NCBI GenBank assembly: GCA_964653025.1
Contig: CAZZBZ010000018.1
Coordinates: forward strand, 1-52,656
Direction: 5' to 3'
From: JABWAM01 sp964653025
GTDB lineage: Bacteria; Verrucomicrobiota; Verrucomicrobiia; JABWAM01
Length of the DNA: 52,656 nucleotides
The notes beneath the pieces were generated by a model. The model did not search any database, was not told the DNA's origin, and saw only the letters and a program-made list of their open reading frames with translations. The translations under genes were made by a program, and so were the position numbers. This document shows, in pieces, positions 51,383-52,656 of this stretch (position 1 is its first letter; each line of letters begins with the position of its first letter).

Positions 51383-51446
51383 TGGAGGGACGGCGTGTCG
51401 CCGTCCGTCTTTCTGCGTCTGCAGCCGCCGGCACGGCGGCCCTCCA
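51383..51446 (+). repeat. Three-way-junction repeat, copy R3
   Basis: The 64-base element has outer stem TGGAGGG/CCCTCCA, hairpin GGACGGCG/CGCCGTCC (loop TGT) and hairpin GCCGCCG/CGGCGGC (loop GCA). It is the best-formed copy and lies in direct orientation to R2 on the other side of the pilin-like gene. The rest of the gap 51221-51554 holds the terminator and no gene. Confidence 0.85.
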
Positions 51447-51554
51447 GCAGGATCGCGAGGAACAGAGGTGACCCATGTTTTTGTCGTGCACCCGCGGATA
51501 ACATCCGCCTCGTTTCCACTCGCCGCGCAACGGTTCCCGCGCCATTCTCCCGCC

Positions 51555-52427
51555 ATGAGAAGCATGACCGGTCACGGGCGGGGGGAAGCGTGCCTCGGCA
51601 ACCTCCGGGCGGTCGTTGAGGTTCTTTCGGTGAACCGCCGCCAGGCGGAGGTCTCCGTCAGCCTCCCGCGCGAGGCCGCCGCCCTCGAACCCCTCGTCCG
51701 CGAGGAGGTGCTCGCCCGCATCTCCCGCGGGCGCGTGGAGGCGGCGGTCTCCCTCGATCGCGGGCGCGGGGCCAACGGCCCCTCGGAACTCGATGCCCGC
51801 GCGGCGACTCGCTGGGCCGCGGCCCTGCGCGCCCTCGGGCGTCGGCTCAAGGTACCCGGCGAACCTTCCCTCGATCTCCTCCTCCGTTGTCCGGGCGTGC
51901 TTGCGACTCCTCCATCCACCAATCCCGCCCGCGCGTGGCCGACCGTGCGCCGCGCCCTCCGCCTTGCCCTCGAAGGCCTGCTCCGCATGCGCGAGAGGGA
52001 AGGTGCCCGCCTCCGCACCGACCTTCTTCGCCGCATCGCGCGTCTCGAGTCGATGGTGCGTTTGGTCTCGCGCGATGCCCCGCTCCACGCGAAACGCCAC
52101 CGCGCCCGCATCCTCGATCGCCTGCGGAAGGCGGGGCTCCCGGAGGCGGACAAGGACGGGCGCGTGGTCCGCGAGGTCGCCCTCATGGCTGAAAAGGCCG
52201 ATTACGCGGAGGAACTCACTCGCCTCCAAAGCCATTTCGCCGAGTTTCGCCGTCAGTGCGGGGCGACCGCGTCCGTCGGGCGGACCCTCGACTTCCTCTG
52301 CCAGGAACTTGGACGGGAGGCAAACACCCTCGCCAGCAAGGCGGACGAGGCAGGGACCGCCCACCGCGCCGTCGCGATGAAGGCCGAGATCGAGCGCATC
52401 CGCGAGCAGGTCCAGAACGTGGAGTGA
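51555..52427 (+). CDS. yicC: YicC-family endoribonuclease
   Basis: The 290-residue protein begins MRSMTGHGRGEA, like the SMTGFGR start of YicC, and ends with the EIERIREQVQNVE tail. The middle segments EVLSVNRRQAEVSVSLPRE and DEAGTAHRAVAMKAEIE fit the family. YicC proteins act as ribonucleases in RNA turnover. The frame is open upstream to 51363 through repeat R3, but the ATG at 51555 begins the family sequence. Confidence 0.9.
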   Translation: MRSMTGHGRGEACLGNLRAVVEVLSVNRRQAEVSVSLPREAAALEPLVREEVLARISRGRVEAAVSLDRGRGANGPSELDARAATRWAAALRALGRRLKVPGEPSLDLLLRCPGVLATPPSTNPARAWPTVRRALRLALEGLLRMREREGARLRTDLLRRIARLESMVRLVSRDAPLHAKRHRARILDRLRKAGLPEADKDGRVVREVALMAEKADYAEELTRLQSHFAEFRRQCGATASVGRTLDFLCQELGREANTLASKADEAGTAHRAVAMKAEIERIREQVQNVE

Positions 52428-52443
52428 GCCATGGCGGTCAGAC

Positions 52444-52610
52444 GCCACGGATGAAACACGGATGTTCACGGACAAAGGAGTGCGCCGATTCCGCCACACG
52501 GATTCGGCGCGTCTTTCTCGGAAAGATATCGGGGTTTTGCCCATGGAGCATGCCAGGTCCGTGTAGCGGACCTGGTATTCTGCTTCCGTCATCCGTGTTT
52601 CATCCGTGGC
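52444..52610. repeat. Large palindromic element with perfect 21-bp ends
   Basis: The ends (52444-52464 and 52590-52610) are a perfect 21-bp inverted repeat built on the ACACGGATG motif. Inside are GCGCCGATTCCG pairing with CGGATTCGGCGC (one mismatch, 5-nt loop, 52482-52510) and a perfect 9-bp hairpin CCAGGTCCG/CGGACCTGG (loop TGTAG, 52553-52575). It may form a cruciform or a multi-branch RNA and may terminate yicC. Confidence 0.85.
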
Positions 52611-52656
52611 TTCCCTGTGGATGGCTGGGCCAAGTAGAAGATGGAGCTGAGAAACC

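Overview
The window looks like a chromosomal segment of a GC-rich, diderm (LPS-bearing) bacterium. KdsB, RfbA, an ADP-heptose:LPS-type GT9, OprB and secretin-type proteins and a Wzc-like kinase all imply an outer membrane. The gene mix (PilM-N-O-P-Q, a DUF3106-like SPEERQ-repeat protein, an HpnN-like RND protein, XylFGH, a YicC-type protein) and the heavy load of short intergenic repeats fit Verrucomicrobiota or a related PVC lineage. That placement is an inference from gene content; no rRNA gene is present.

Layout. 1-3.4 kb: NikR-like regulator, OprB-type porin, and an msrA-msrB pair, all on the minus strand. 3.6-9.6 kb (plus): a small one-TM protein, the DUF3106-like protein, a repeat-rich gap, a family-4-type uracil-DNA glycosylase, an HpnN-like RND/MMPL protein and rfbA. 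9.6-20.7 kb: kdsB with a small membrane protein, an Fe/Mn superoxide dismutase, a YebC/TACO1 protein, phosphoglycerate mutase (gpmI), an MFS/spermidine-synthase fusion next to agmatine deiminase, a UbiA prenyltransferase divergent from a UroD/MtaA-like protein, and an MtfA-like metallopeptidase. 20.8-25.1 kb: a xylF-xylG-xylH sugar ABC operon with a four-helix-bundle (23S IVP/Avd-like) gene inserted between xylG and xylH. 25.1-29.9 kb (minus): an exopolysaccharide tyrosine kinase, an outer-membrane beta-barrel protein and a FecR-like protein. 30.4-35.4 kb (plus): an orphan Phd-type antitoxin followed by pilM-N-O-P-Q. 35.5-50.5 kb (minus): a surface-glycan block with two GT4 enzymes, a GT9, an asparagine-synthase-type amidotransferase, three large glycosyltransferase-like membrane proteins, a PAP2-domain fusion, a degenerate protein kinase and a squalene/phytoene-synthase family enzyme. 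50.8-52.4 kb (plus): a pilin-like gene and a YicC-type nuclease.

How the genes fit together. Most of the right half concerns the cell surface: glycan assembly and export (kinase, beta-barrel, glycosyltransferases), LPS precursors (rfbA, kdsB) and type IV pilus or secretion machinery with one separate pilin-like gene. The left half is mainly stress defence (Msr, Sod, UDG), central metabolism and sugar uptake.

The most unusual content is repetitive. (1) At least eight short tandem arrays have a strict 7-nt period. Each array has its own unit sequence, and several lie exactly at gene ends or in frame inside genes. One family (unit GGGTCGA) occurs in inverted orientation on both sides of the four-helix-bundle gene inside the xyl operon, which looks like a discrete inserted cassette. 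(2) A set of multi-hairpin intergenic elements has 7-9 bp stems and 3-nt loops. Two of them lie in direct orientation on either side of the pilin gene. No CRISPR array, tRNA or rRNA gene was seen.
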